A stretch of 64,000 bases of DNA from Kosakonia sp. H02. GTDB taxonomy: Bacteria > Pseudomonadota > Gammaproteobacteria > Enterobacterales > Enterobacteriaceae. Made by a program: the position numbers and the translations under genes. The stretch covers positions 992,001 to 1,056,000 of the forward strand of contig CP131915.1 in assembly GCA_030704225.1 (NCBI GenBank). Reading direction: 5' to 3'. The notes beneath the pieces are model-generated. The model was given only the letters and a program-made list of their open reading frames with translations. It was not told where the DNA came from and ran no database searches. The number at the start of each line of letters is the position of its first letter. The stretch's first letter is position 1. Positions 45,192-56,603 of this stretch are shown here, one piece after another.

Positions 45192-46724
45192 TCAGTTGTA
45201 ATCCGGCAAAATCGCAGGCACCAGCCGCGTCAAATGTCCTTCACTCAATAACTGCATGGCCGTGTCTATATCCGGCGCGAAATAGCGGTCTTTATCATAA
45301 TGCGCAACCTGTTCGCGCAGCAGATTCCGGGCCTGCTCCAGCAACGGACTGGTGGTAAGCCCTTCGCGCATATCGAGGCCCTGGCAGGCGGCCAGCCACT
45401 CGACGGCGATCACCCCGCGCGTATTTGCCGCCATTTCCCATAAGCGACGACCGGCGGCAGGTGCCATCGAAACGTGATCTTCCTGATTGGCCGATGTCGG
45501 CAGGCTGTCGACGCTGTGCGGGTGCGCCAGCGCTTTGTTCTCGCTCGCCAGCGCTGCGGCGGTAACCTGGGCGATCATAAAGCCAGAGTTCACCCCACCA
45601 TTTTTCACCAGGAATGGCGGCAGTTGTGACATATGGCTATCCATCAATAACGCGATGCGCCGCTCGGCCAGCGCACCGATTTCAGCAATCGCCAGCGCGA
45701 TGTTATCTGCTGCCATGGCGACCGGTTCCGCATGAAAATTGCCGCCCGAAATCACCTCGTTTTCAGCGGCAAAAACCAGCGGGTTATCCGACACGGCATT
45801 GGCCTCGGTTAACAGCACGTCAGCGGCGAAACGCAGTTGCGTTAAACACGCGCCCATCACCTGCGGCTGGCAGCGCAGTGAATAGGGATCCTGCACTTTA
45901 TTGCAGTTGTGATGCGACCGGGCAATCGCGCTGTCGTCCGTCAGCAGATGGCGATACAACGCCGCAGCATCGATCTGCCCACGTTGGCCGCGTACCTCAT
46001 GAATACGGGCATCGAACGGGCGACGGGAGCCGAGCGCCGCCTCGGTGGTCAGCGCGCCACACACCACCGCTGAGGCGAACAACGCTTCCGCCTCAAACAA
46101 ACCGCGCAGCGCAAACGCAGTGGACGTTTGCGTGCCATTCAGTAGCGCCAGCCCCTCTTTCGCCGCCAGCGTCAACGGTGCCAGCCCGGCATTTTTCAAC
46201 GCCTCGGTGGAAGGCAGCCACTCTCCTTGCCAGCGGGCTTTTCCCTCGCCGAGCAGCGTCAGCGACATATGCGCCAGGGGTGCAAGATCACCGGACGCGC
46301 CCACCGAGCCTTTGACCGGGATCCACGGATAAACGCCCGCGTTAATCATCCCCACCAGCAGTTGAATCACCTGCAAGCGGATGCCGGAAAAACCGCGCGC
46401 CAGGCTGTTAACTTTCAGCAGAATAATCAGGCGCACCATGGCATCATCCAGCGGCTCGCCTACCCCGGCAGCATGAGAAAGCACCAGCGAACGTTGCAGA
46501 TTTTCGAGATCCTCTGTCGCGATACGGGTTTGCGCCAGCAGGCCGAAACCGGTATTGATGCCGTAGGCCGTGCGCCCTTCTGCCATGATGGCGTTGACAC
46601 ACGCCACGCTGTCATTGATCGCGGCAAAAGCGCTGTCATCCAGCGTGATATGAAAAGGTTGGCGGTAAATGTCGCGCAACTGCGCCAGCGTCAGTTGGCC
46701 GGGAATAAGCGTGAAGTTATTCAT
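45192..46724 (-). CDS. hutH: Histidine ammonia-lyase
   Basis: A 510-residue enzyme that deaminates L-histidine to urocanate. The Ala-Ser-Gly triad at residues 143-145 (in GSVGASGDLAPLAH) cyclises to the MIO group. NPLVF and the C-terminal SANQEDHVSMAP motif are present. It is the second gene of hutUH; its start is 2 bases after the hutU stop. Confidence 0.97.
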   Translation of the reverse strand: MNNFTLIPGQLTLAQLRDIYRQPFHITLDDSAFAAINDSVACVNAIMAEGRTAYGINTGFGLLAQTRIATEDLENLQRSLVLSHAAGVGEPLDDAMVRLIILLKVNSLARGFSGIRLQVIQLLVGMINAGVYPWIPVKGSVGASGDLAPLAHMSLTLLGEGKARWQGEWLPSTEALKNAGLAPLTLAAKEGLALLNGTQTSTAFALRGLFEAEALFASAVVCGALTTEAALGSRRPFDARIHEVRGQRGQIDAAALYRHLLTDDSAIARSHHNCNKVQDPYSLRCQPQVMGACLTQLRFAADVLLTEANAVSDNPLVFAAENEVISGGNFHAEPVAMAADNIALAIAEIGALAERRIALLMDSHMSQLPPFLVKNGGVNSGFMIAQVTAAALASENKALAHPHSVDSLPTSANQEDHVSMAPAAGRRLWEMAANTRGVIAVEWLAACQGLDMREGLTTSPLLEQARNLLREQVAHYDKDRYFAPDIDTAMQLLSEGHLTRLVPAILPDYN

Positions 46725-46726
46725 GA

Positions 46727-48409
46727 TTAGCGATGTTCCTGGGTTGCGGCGATCATAGGAAGATTAAGTCCTTGCTCAACGGCACACTCAACTGCGCTGT
46801 CATAACCAGCATCGGCGTGGCGCATAACGCCCGTCGCCGGATCGTTATGCAGCACGCGGGCAATACGCGCAGCCGCTTCGTCCGTGCCGTCACAGACAAT
46901 GACCATCCCGGCGTGTTGGGAAAATCCCATCCCGACGCCGCCGCCGTGGTGCAGCGACACCCAGGTTGCTCCGCTGGCGGTATTAAGCAGTGCGTTGAGC
47001 AGCGGCCAGTCCGACACGGCGTCGGAACCGTCGCGCATCGCTTCGGTTTCGCGGTTCGGGCTGGCAACCGAGCCGGAATCAAGATGATCGCGGCCAATCA
47101 CAATCGGTGCAGAGACTTCGCCACTGCGCACCATCTCATTAAATGCCAGACCCAGTTTTTGCCGCCACGCCAGCCCCACCCAGCAGATCCTGGCCGGTAA
47201 ACCCTGAAAGCTGATGCGCTCGCGCGCCATTTCCAGCCAGCGGTGCAGGTGCGGGTCATCAATCATCTCTTTTACTTTGGCATCGGTTTTATAGATATCC
47301 TGCGCATCGCCGGAGAGCGCCACCCAGCGAAACGGGCCGATGCCCCGGCAGAACAGCGGGCGGATATAGGCCGGGACAAAACCGGGAAAATCGAAGGCGT
47401 TCACCACGCCCATCTCTTTGGCCATCTGGCGAATATTGTTGCCGTAATCGAAGGTTGGAACGCCCATCTGGCTAAAGGCCAGCATCGCGGTAACGTGCGC
47501 CGCCATACTGCGTTTAGCGGCTTGTACCGTCCCCTGCGGATCCAATTCGGCCTTGCGCTGATACTCCTCCCACGTCCAGCCTTGCGGCAAATAACCGTGC
47601 AGCGGATCGTGGGCGCTGGTTTGATCAGTGACCATATCGGGGCGCACGCCGCGTTTAATCAGCGCCGGTAAAATTTCTGCCGCATTGGCACATAGCGCAA
47701 CGGAGACGGCTTTCCCTTCGCCGGTGTAGCGTTTAATACGTGCCAGCGCGTCGTCCAGCGAGGTGGCTTGCTCATCGACATAGCGTGTGCGCAGGCGAAA
47801 ATCGATGCGGCTTTGCTGGCACTCAATAACCAGCGAACAGGCACCAGCAAGGGTTGCCGCCAGCGGCTGCGCGCCGCCCATGCCACCGAGCCCGGCGGTT
47901 AAGATCCAGCGCCCTTGCAAGTTGCCGCCATAATGCTGACGACCGGCTTCGACAAAGGTTTCATAAGTTCCCTGGATGATCCCCTGGCTGCCGATGTAAA
48001 TCCAGCTGCCAGCGGTCATCTGGCCGTACATCGCCAGCCCTTTTGCATCCAGTTCGTTGAAGTGCTCCCAGTTTGCCCAGTGCGGCACGAGGTTGGAGTT
48101 AGCGATCAGCACGCGCGGCGCATTGTCGTGGGTTTTAAATACGCCCACCGGTTTGCCGGACTGCACCAGCAGCGTTTCGTCGTGCTCAAGGTTGGTCAGC
48201 GCGTTGATGATGGCGTCATAACACTCCCAGTTGCGCGCCGCGCGGCCAATCCCGCCATACACCACCAGCGCAGCGGGGTTTTCCGCCACATCCGGATCGA
48301 GATTATTCATTAGCATGCGTAGCGGCGCTTCGGTAAGCCAGCTTTTGGCCGTCAGCACTGTGCCTCGCGGGGCGCGGATCGCCTGCGGGCGATGGCGGGT
48401 ATGCGACAT
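46727..48409 (-). CDS. hutU: Urocanate hydratase
   Basis: A 560-residue NAD-dependent enzyme converting urocanate to imidazolonepropionate. GLGGMGGAQPLAATLAGA is the NAD-binding region. The Cys-containing stretch HTGEG/GGVGMGFSQHAGMVIVCDG is typical. First gene of hutUH; a HutC-type operator lies about 44 bases upstream. Confidence 0.97.
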   Translation of the reverse strand: MSHTRHRPQAIRAPRGTVLTAKSWLTEAPLRMLMNNLDPDVAENPAALVVYGGIGRAARNWECYDAIINALTNLEHDETLLVQSGKPVGVFKTHDNAPRVLIANSNLVPHWANWEHFNELDAKGLAMYGQMTAGSWIYIGSQGIIQGTYETFVEAGRQHYGGNLQGRWILTAGLGGMGGAQPLAATLAGACSLVIECQQSRIDFRLRTRYVDEQATSLDDALARIKRYTGEGKAVSVALCANAAEILPALIKRGVRPDMVTDQTSAHDPLHGYLPQGWTWEEYQRKAELDPQGTVQAAKRSMAAHVTAMLAFSQMGVPTFDYGNNIRQMAKEMGVVNAFDFPGFVPAYIRPLFCRGIGPFRWVALSGDAQDIYKTDAKVKEMIDDPHLHRWLEMARERISFQGLPARICWVGLAWRQKLGLAFNEMVRSGEVSAPIVIGRDHLDSGSVASPNRETEAMRDGSDAVSDWPLLNALLNTASGATWVSLHHGGGVGMGFSQHAGMVIVCDGTDEAAARIARVLHNDPATGVMRHADAGYDSAVECAVEQGLNLPMIAATQEHR

Positions 48410-48452
48410 CGTTTTCTCCTGAAATCACGCGGTGGGTGTGTAAACACATATA

Positions 48453-48465
48453 CTTGTCTATACAA
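48453..48465. promoter_or_regulatory. HutC operator upstream of hutUH
   Basis: CTTGTCTATACAA, whose reverse complement TTGTATAGACAAG shares TTGTATAGACA with the site upstream of hutI. HutC in enteric and Pseudomonas systems recognises such TTGTATA-type sequences. Confidence 0.75.
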
Positions 48466-48548
48466 TTACGCGCAAGGCAGGTTTTAACAAGTTTGATACA
48501 ATTTTGTGATAGTGCGTCAGCAATCACGCTTTTACTGACGCGACGAGA

Positions 48549-49286
48549 TCAAGAGCTGAAATGACCCTGCAAGCGGTAGCGGGCGCCAGGGAAAAGCAGG
48601 CTGGCATGGGAAACAATATGCGAGGTGGACCAGGTGCGGCGGCGGATCAGCAAACAGGGATCGTGCTCCTGAATGTGCAACAGGCGGCACTCTTCTGGCG
48701 TTGCCTTAACGGCTTCCACAATGTGTTCCCCTTCGGTGAGCGGCGCGATAAGCGACAGATAAGCATGGGCGGTGGTTTGTGTGTAATCCTGCTGCAAATA
48801 ATCAGGCACCACCGACGCATTGACGCTGCGATCTTCAATCTGCACCGGGATCTCATTTTCAAAATGGACCATTTTTGAGTGAAAAATCCGCGTCCCTTCC
48901 GCCACATTTAGCGCCGCTGCCTGGGTGACATCGGCGAGCCGCTCTTCCAGCAGCAGCACTTCGCAGCGGTGTTGATGATGGCGGGTAGCGATTTCATCGG
49001 CAATGCTGCGCACTTCAAACAGCGCGGACTGGCCTTTTGGCTCGGCGACAAATGTCCCCACGCCCTGCAAACGCACCAGTAACCCTTCATCGGTTAACTC
49101 ACGCACCGCACGGTTGATGGTCATACGGCTAAAACCAAACTGCGCCACCAGCTCCGCTTCGGAGGGAATACGGTCGTGGGGTCGCCATGTACCGTCGTAA
49201 ATTTTTTCGCTGATAGCCTGCTTCACTTTTTCATAAAACGGCACCGGCGCACTGGCGGATGCAATTCGGGAGCGTGGCGAATACAT
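48549..49286 (-). CDS. hutC: Histidine utilisation repressor (GntR/HutC family)
   Basis: A 245-residue repressor. The N-terminal GntR winged helix contains IPSEAELVAQFGFSRMTINRAVREL. The C-terminal UTRA domain binds urocanate. I choose the ATG before YSPRSRIAS, preceded by AAGGA; a GTG twelve codons earlier, overlapping hutG, is possible but has no ribosome site. It should repress hutUH and hutIGC until urocanate accumulates. Confidence 0.93.
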   Translation of the reverse strand: MYSPRSRIASASAPVPFYEKVKQAISEKIYDGTWRPHDRIPSEAELVAQFGFSRMTINRAVRELTDEGLLVRLQGVGTFVAEPKGQSALFEVRSIADEIATRHHQHRCEVLLLEERLADVTQAAALNVAEGTRIFHSKMVHFENEIPVQIEDRSVNASVVPDYLQQDYTQTTAHAYLSLIAPLTEGEHIVEAVKATPEECRLLHIQEHDPCLLIRRRTWSTSHIVSHASLLFPGARYRLQGHFSS

Positions 49287-49312
49287 AACGCGGCTGTTCC
49301 TTATCTTAGTGT

Positions 49313-50269
49313 TCACTGCCACCAGTGAACGATTTGCCAGGCCAGCCGTGCGGCGGCTTTCGCCCCCTGCCCGGCGTTATCAAATAGCGGGTTAAACTCG
49401 ACCAGATCGACTGCCTGCATTTTACCGCTGCGACACAGGGGTTCAACAATGCGCAGGAGCAGATGAAGCGGCACACCAGGGGCGGCAGGCGCGGAAACGG
49501 CGGGCATCTCCCAGGCCGGAAGCACATCGAGATCGATAGTCAGATAGAGCCTGTCGTAACAGGCAATGATCCGTTCGATTTCAGGCAAAACCTGCGTATC
49601 AAAGCGGTTCAACACGGCCAGGTCTTCAATCACCTTGACCTTGCGACGCGCGGCTTCATCCCACAGGGTCTGGGTATTGGCCGCACGGCTGGCGCCGAGG
49701 CAGCTATAGTTAAAATCGCGTTGCTGCGCCTCGCATTGCTGCGCCAGCTGGCGAAAAGGCGTGCCGGAACTGGCGCGGGAAGCGTGGCGCAAATCCAGGT
49801 GGGCGTCGAGATTGATAATGCCGACCTGCTCATTCGGAAAGGCATCAAGGATAGCAGCGCCGTGGCCGAAGGCAGTTTCATGCCCGCCGCCGAAAACCAG
49901 CGTGCGCATGTGTGACTGCTGGCAGGCCAGTACCGCGTCGTGCAGCGCCTGTTGCGCGCTTTCCAGTTGCTCCGGCTGCGCCCGGATATTGCCCATCTCG
50001 ACTAACTGATTATGCCCGACCTGGCTTGCCATATTCGCCAGCGCCTGGCGCAAGACATTCGGCCCCTGCGCTGCGCCGGGGCGGCCCTGATTGCGCTTTA
50101 CGCCTTCATCACACTCAAAGCCGAGTAGCGCAATTTTTCCACGATGGTGCTCAGGGGCAAACACGCCCGGCTGCGTGATGGTTTGAAAAAGGCGCAGCGC
50201 ATTCGCGGCTTCGCTGCTGTCGTCCCGCCCTTGCCAGCACGAAGCGGCCACCGGGTGCCAGAGATTCAT
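49313..50269 (-). CDS. hutG: Formimidoylglutamase
   Basis: A 318-residue arginase-family enzyme that hydrolyses formimidoylglutamate to glutamate and formamide. Mn ligands lie in GGGHETAFGHG, NLDAHLDLR and TIDLDVLPA. It overlaps hutI by 4 bases. This is the route without N-formylglutamate, as in Klebsiella. Confidence 0.95.
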   Translation of the reverse strand: MNLWHPVAASCWQGRDDSSEAANALRLFQTITQPGVFAPEHHRGKIALLGFECDEGVKRNQGRPGAAQGPNVLRQALANMASQVGHNQLVEMGNIRAQPEQLESAQQALHDAVLACQQSHMRTLVFGGGHETAFGHGAAILDAFPNEQVGIINLDAHLDLRHASRASSGTPFRQLAQQCEAQQRDFNYSCLGASRAANTQTLWDEAARRKVKVIEDLAVLNRFDTQVLPEIERIIACYDRLYLTIDLDVLPAWEMPAVSAPAAPGVPLHLLLRIVEPLCRSGKMQAVDLVEFNPLFDNAGQGAKAAARLAWQIVHWWQ

Positions 50270-51492
50270 GGTGTGACCTCGCCGCGAAAGATGCGCTGAT
50301 AGAGCGGATTACGCCCCGGCTCATAAACCATTTCCACCGGATGCGCCGCATCCCAGACGACGAAATCCGCCACAAAACCTGGCGCTAACTGGCCGTGCGT
50401 CTGCTGGCGGCCAAGCGCCTGCGCGGCATGGCGCGTCACGCCAGCCCAGGCCTCTTCCGGCGTCAGGCCAAATTGTACGCAGGCCATGTTCATTGCCAGA
50501 TGCAGGCTGGCAAACGGGCTGGTGCCGGGGTTGAAATCCGTCGCTATCGCCATCGGTACGCCCTGCTGGCGCAGTAAATCCACCGGTGGTTTTTGTGTTT
50601 CGTTAAGAAAATAGAACGCGCCGGGCAGCAATACAGCCACCGTACCGCTGGCGCGCATCGCCGCCACGCCCGCTTCGCTGAGGTATTCAATATGATCGGC
50701 GGACAAGCCCTGAAAACGGCTGACCAATTCTGCGCCACCAAGCGAAGAGAGCTGCTCAACGTGCCCTTTCACCGGAATGCCCAGCGCCCGGGCGGCGCGA
50801 AACACCCGCCCGGTTTGCGCCGGGCTAAAGCCGACGTTTTCACAAAATACGTCCACGGCCTCAAACAGCCCTTTTTGCCACAGCGACGGCAGGATGGTTT
50901 CGCAGACCAGGTGGATATAGCCATCCGGGTCGTTTTTATATTCCGGCGGCGTGGCGTGCGCGGCGAGCAGAGTACGGCTGATTTCAACAGCGTTGGTTTG
51001 CGCCAGCGTCCCGGCCACGCGTAGCATTTTCTCTTCGCTCGCCACATCCAGCCCGTAACCGGATTTTATCTCCACAAGGGTCACGCCTTCGCGCATCAGC
51101 CTTGTCAGCCGCGACTGTGCCAGCGCGGTGAGTTCCGCTTCGCTGCTCTGACGCGTCGCCTGCACGGTGGCATTGATGCCACCACCCTGCGCGCTAATGT
51201 GCTGATAAGAGACCCCGTTCAGGCGCTGCTCCCACTCCTGCGCACGGTTACCGGCAAAAACCAGGTGCGTGTGGCAATCGATCAAACCGGGCGTCACCAG
51301 GCGGCCGGCAAGATCCACACTATGCGGCATTTCTGCCGGAAGATCGGCCTGCGGCACTATCGCCCGGATAACGCCGTTTCGCACCACCAACGCATGTTGT
51401 TCAACCAGCCCGTAAGGTTGTGGCCGCAATGGATCCAGGGTCGCCAGCGTCGCGTTATGCCAGAGGCGATCGTCAGAGGTCAGCTCAATCAT
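50266..51492 (-). CDS. hutI: Imidazolonepropionase
   Basis: A 408-residue amidohydrolase that opens the imidazolone ring to formimidoylglutamate. Metal ligands are in LIDCHTHLVFAGNRAQEWEQ and in AAHATPPEYK, VKGHVEQLSS and AIATDFNPGTSP. First gene of hutIGC, with a HutC-type site just upstream. Confidence 0.96.
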   Translation of the reverse strand: MIELTSDDRLWHNATLATLDPLRPQPYGLVEQHALVVRNGVIRAIVPQADLPAEMPHSVDLAGRLVTPGLIDCHTHLVFAGNRAQEWEQRLNGVSYQHISAQGGGINATVQATRQSSEAELTALAQSRLTRLMREGVTLVEIKSGYGLDVASEEKMLRVAGTLAQTNAVEISRTLLAAHATPPEYKNDPDGYIHLVCETILPSLWQKGLFEAVDVFCENVGFSPAQTGRVFRAARALGIPVKGHVEQLSSLGGAELVSRFQGLSADHIEYLSEAGVAAMRASGTVAVLLPGAFYFLNETQKPPVDLLRQQGVPMAIATDFNPGTSPFASLHLAMNMACVQFGLTPEEAWAGVTRHAAQALGRQQTHGQLAPGFVADFVVWDAAHPVEMVYEPGRNPLYQRIFRGEVTP

Positions 51493-51511
51493 ACGGTTCT
51501 CTTGTCATGGG

Positions 51512-51522
51512 TTGTATAGACA
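51512..51522. promoter_or_regulatory. HutC-type site upstream of hutI
   Basis: TTGTATAGACA, identical to the core upstream of hutU, 20 bases from the hutI start. Confidence 0.65.
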
Positions 51523-51987
51523 TTTATTTGCATAATGATTGTGTTGTCAACTGCGCATAATTAATCGCCGGGAGTGCAAAGCCAGACATCTTTTATTTTT
51601 CTTTCGTCGCCGTTTAGCGACGGTTGAAGATTCCTGCTTTGCTCATTATGTGACCTGAATCATAAAATTAGCCTTATATTTCAAGCGGAAATGAAGCGTT
51701 TCAGCTGAGAGCAAATTGCGTCGCTCAACGAGGATTTATTTAGCGGCGAAAGTATTGTGTCGCCAAAGCCCGACACATTGTAAGTCACTAAAAGTAAATA
51801 GAAAAAAGGCTCTTGTAAGGGTAAAAAATTAAGCGTACATTAGCCCCCGTTTGGTGATGAATTCACCCGAATTCTGAGATGGAGCTGTGGCCGAAACGGA
51901 GAAAAGTCTCATTTTCCTTTTGGCGTAGTTTCACCTCTCTATACTCAGTCCTGATAGGTCATAAGTGCATACTTTGTATGCGGAGCG
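51523..51987. other. hutI-ypdK intergenic region with a CRP-like site
   Basis: This 465-base non-coding stretch includes TGTGACCTGAATCATA (51649-51664), which fits the CRP pattern TGTGA-N6-TCACA with one mismatch and could serve hutIGC. The rest is AT-rich; I see no other gene. The K-12 neighbour lpxP is absent here. Confidence 0.45.
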
Positions 51988-52065
51988 ATGAACGTGAAAT
52001 ATTTCTTTATGGGCATTTCGGTGATGGTCATTGTGTGGGCCGGCACATTCGCCCTGATGATCTGA
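51988..52065 (+). CDS. ypdK: Small membrane protein YpdK
   Basis: A 25-residue, single-helix peptide whose YFFMGIS-x-MVIVWAGTFALMI stretch is nearly identical to E. coli YpdK. K-12 annotation uses the GTG at 51994; the ATG here at 51988, after CGGAG, could add two residues. YpdK is a confirmed small inner-membrane protein of unknown role, next to alaC in K-12. It is too short for most gene callers. Confidence 0.85.
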   Translation: MNVKYFFMGISVMVIVWAGTFALMI

Positions 52066-52109
52066 CCTGAGCGATGACAGCAGAAAAATAAGGAGCCTTT
52101 CGGCTAATG

Positions 52110-52139
52110 CCGATCGTTTAAGGATCGGTTGACCGATCC
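52110..52139. terminator. Overlapping alternative hairpins after ypdK
   Basis: CCGATC (52110-52115) can pair with GATCGG (52123-52128), and GGATCGG (52122-52128) can instead pair with CCGATCC (52133-52139). The two stems share the middle strand and exclude each other. No U-run follows before the sequence changes at 52145. Confidence 0.5.
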
Positions 52140-52144
52140 GGTGG

Positions 52145-52211
52145 GGTCAACGTGGCCGATAGTACCGACGTTGACGTGCGGTTTAGTACGTTCATATTTT
52201 TCTTTAGACAC
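52145..52211 (-). pseudogene. tufA: tufA, first 22 codons only (truncated EF-Tu)
   Basis: On the minus strand, a GTG start behind TAAGGAATAAAGCC gives SKEKYERTKPHVNVGTIGHV and Asp22. Sequence identity with tuf ends there, in the middle of the P-loop GHVDHGKT. The next bases read into ypdK-downstream DNA and stop after 35 residues in total (at 52104). The fusA-tufA spacer upstream is intact. Either the tuf gene was broken by rearrangement or two contigs were joined here; EF-Tu is normally also made from tufB. Confidence 0.9.
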
Positions 52212-52230
52212 GGCTTTATTCCTTACTATA

Positions 52231-52256
52231 GTGCTCTCCCTCAAAGGAGAGAGCAC
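52231..52256. other. fusA-tufA intergenic hairpin
   Basis: GTGCTCTC pairs with GAGAGCAC. This stem is conserved in the E. coli fusA-tufA gap. Confidence 0.65.
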
Positions 52257-52281
52257 GGGACTTTGGTTTTAACCCTGCGGC

Positions 52282-54396
<2,115 letters not shown>

Positions 54397-54496
54397 TTGA
54401 TTCCTCGTTTGTGTCTTTTAGGCGTTCAGATTTAAGTTGCCAAACGGCGGGCGACTTACTGGAAGCGCCCGCCTGTTGGCTAAAACTCCGAAGGGA

Positions 54497-54967
54497 TTAC
54501 CAACGGTAGTGTGCGAACGCCTTGTTGGCTTCGGCCATACGGTGAACGTCTTCACGTTTCTTAACTGCGGTACCTTTGTTGTCCGCAGCATCGGAAAGTT
54601 CGTTCGCCAGGCGCAGAGCCATGGATTTATCACCGCGTTTACGAGCAGCTTCAACGATCCAACGCATTGCCAGAGCATTACGACGAACCGGACGAACTTC
54701 AACCGGAACCTGGTAAGTAGAACCACCAACGCGGCGAGACTTAACTTCGACAGTCGGGCGCACGTTTTCGAGAGCTACTTCGAAAGCTTCCAGTTCATTT
54801 TTACCAGAACGCTGAGCCAGGGTCTCCAGCGCGCTGTATACGATTGTTTCTGCGGTAGATTTTTTACCGTCTACCATCAGGATATTTACAAATTTCGCCA
54901 GCAGTTCTGATCCGAACTTAGGATCCGGCAGAATTTTACGCTGACCAATAACACGACGACGTGGCAT
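54497..54967 (-). CDS. rpsG: 30S ribosomal protein S7
   Basis: A 156-residue S7 that nucleates the 30S head (MPRRRVIGQRKILPDPKFGS). Its long form matches the strain type lacking the extended K-12 C-terminus. S7 also represses the str operon by binding the rpsL-rpsG spacer (54968-55063). Confidence 0.98.
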   Translation of the reverse strand: MPRRRVIGQRKILPDPKFGSELLAKFVNILMVDGKKSTAETIVYSALETLAQRSGKNELEAFEVALENVRPTVEVKSRRVGGSTYQVPVEVRPVRRNALAMRWIVEAARKRGDKSMALRLANELSDAADNKGTAVKKREDVHRMAEANKAFAHYRW

Positions 54968-55063
54968 GGAAATACTCCGTTGTTAATTCAGGATTGTCCA
55001 AAACTCGAAGAGTTTAGTTTGACATTAAGTTAAAACAGTTTGGCCTTACTTAACGGAGAACCA

Positions 55064-55541
<478 letters not shown>

Positions 55542-55562
55542 GAAATATACAGCGATCCCACA

Positions 55563-55850
55563 TTACCAATGCAGCTGAACGGCGTTTTTCACCGTCAGGC
55601 TAACAAAATCAGTATAGCTAACCGTGGCAACACTGCTCGAAATTTGACCATCAAGGCCGCGCGCGTCAACATCCTCTTTTAACACATGCACTGATATGGG
55701 GGCGCTGAGTAATAATTCAACAAAGGGGCCACTTTCCAGCGCAGCCATGACCCCGTCAGATAACAGCAGCAGGTCGTCGCCAGAACGCAGCAGACGCAGC
55801 ATCGCCGCCATATCGCACTGCCAGGGTGAGCGGGACAAAGTAAGCAGCAT
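55563..55850 (-). CDS. tusB: tRNA 2-thiolation relay protein TusB
   Basis: A 95-residue subunit of TusBCD, beginning MLLTLSRSPWQCD and ending in the His-Trp typical of this family. It passes sulfur to TusE and then MnmA for s2U34 of tRNA. It is 7 bases after tusC. Confidence 0.94.
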   Translation of the reverse strand: MLLTLSRSPWQCDMAAMLRLLRSGDDLLLLSDGVMAALESGPFVELLLSAPISVHVLKEDVDARGLDGQISSSVATVSYTDFVSLTVKNAVQLHW

Positions 55851-55857
55851 AAACGCC

Positions 55858-56217
55858 TCAGAAGGTCAGCACGACAGCATACTGGTTAAGCTGTTCACGT
55901 AAAGCTTGCGGCTCCAGGGGCTGAGCCGGCAGCACAAATGCCGTCTCTGCGCCTAAGCCACGCTCGCGCAAGGAAGCCGCACACAGCCAGTACTGGTCGA
56001 TGTCATAAAGAGGAAGGACTTTAAACGTTGCGATGTAATCCCGCGCCAGAATCGCCGCTGGTTGCTGGTTCGCCAGCAACTGAAACACGCCGTCGCCGAC
56101 AAAAAACACGCCGATATCGTCGCTAAACGCGGATGTGGCGAGCAGCGCATCCAGGCCTTCACGCCCCGAAGAAGAACCGTGGGGGGCAGAGTTAAAAACA
56201 AAAGCGATACGTTTCAT
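55858..56217 (-). CDS. tusC: tRNA 2-thiolation relay protein TusC
   Basis: A 119-residue DsrF-like subunit (RIAFVFNSAPHGSSSGREGLD) of the TusBCD complex. It overlaps tusD by one base. Confidence 0.95.
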   Translation of the reverse strand: MKRIAFVFNSAPHGSSSGREGLDALLATSAFSDDIGVFFVGDGVFQLLANQQPAAILARDYIATFKVLPLYDIDQYWLCAASLRERGLGAETAFVLPAQPLEPQALREQLNQYAVVLTF

Positions 56218-56603
56218 CAGAACTGCACCACTCTATCGCAGGAGAGCGCCGCTTCCGCCAGCGCGCCTAACCCGGTGAGGGAAAACCCAGCCTGTAGATT
56301 TGCGCCAGCAAGCGCCAGCCGCTGCGCTTCGGTCTCATCGACCACGCCACGGCGCAGTGCGGCGGCAACACAGATATGCAGTTCCACATGCTGTTCATCA
56401 TGAAGACGCTGCCAGGCGCGAACAAGGTCAAACTCGTCGCTGGCGGGCGCCGTGAGCGCATTCGCGTTGCTCACCCCTTCACGATAAAAAAAGACGCTAC
56501 TCAGCGTATGTCCGGCGTCAAGCAACGCAAGGGCAAATTGATACGCACTGCTGGCCTGCTGGGTACCATACGCCGGGCCGGTCACCATCAGAGCAAAACG
56601 CAT
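56217..56603 (-). CDS. tusD: tRNA 2-thiolation sulfur carrier TusD
   Basis: A 128-residue DsrE-like subunit. The sulfur-carrying Cys is in HICVAAALRRGVVDE near residue 78. It accepts sulfur from TusA. It overlaps yheO and tusC by one base each. Confidence 0.95.
   Translation of the reverse strand: MRFALMVTGPAYGTQQASSAYQFALALLDAGHTLSSVFFYREGVSNANALTAPASDEFDLVRAWQRLHDEQHVELHICVAAALRRGVVDETEAQRLALAGANLQAGFSLTGLGALAEAALSCDRVVQF

Noticed and set aside
51523..51987. lpxP or another gene upstream of ypdK
   Set aside because: No open frame there shows acyltransferase motifs; the region is AT-rich and apparently non-coding.
44375..52144. attL/attR pair bounding an island at argW
   Set aside because: No second copy of the argW 3' end (CCTGCAGGGGACACCA) was seen to the right.
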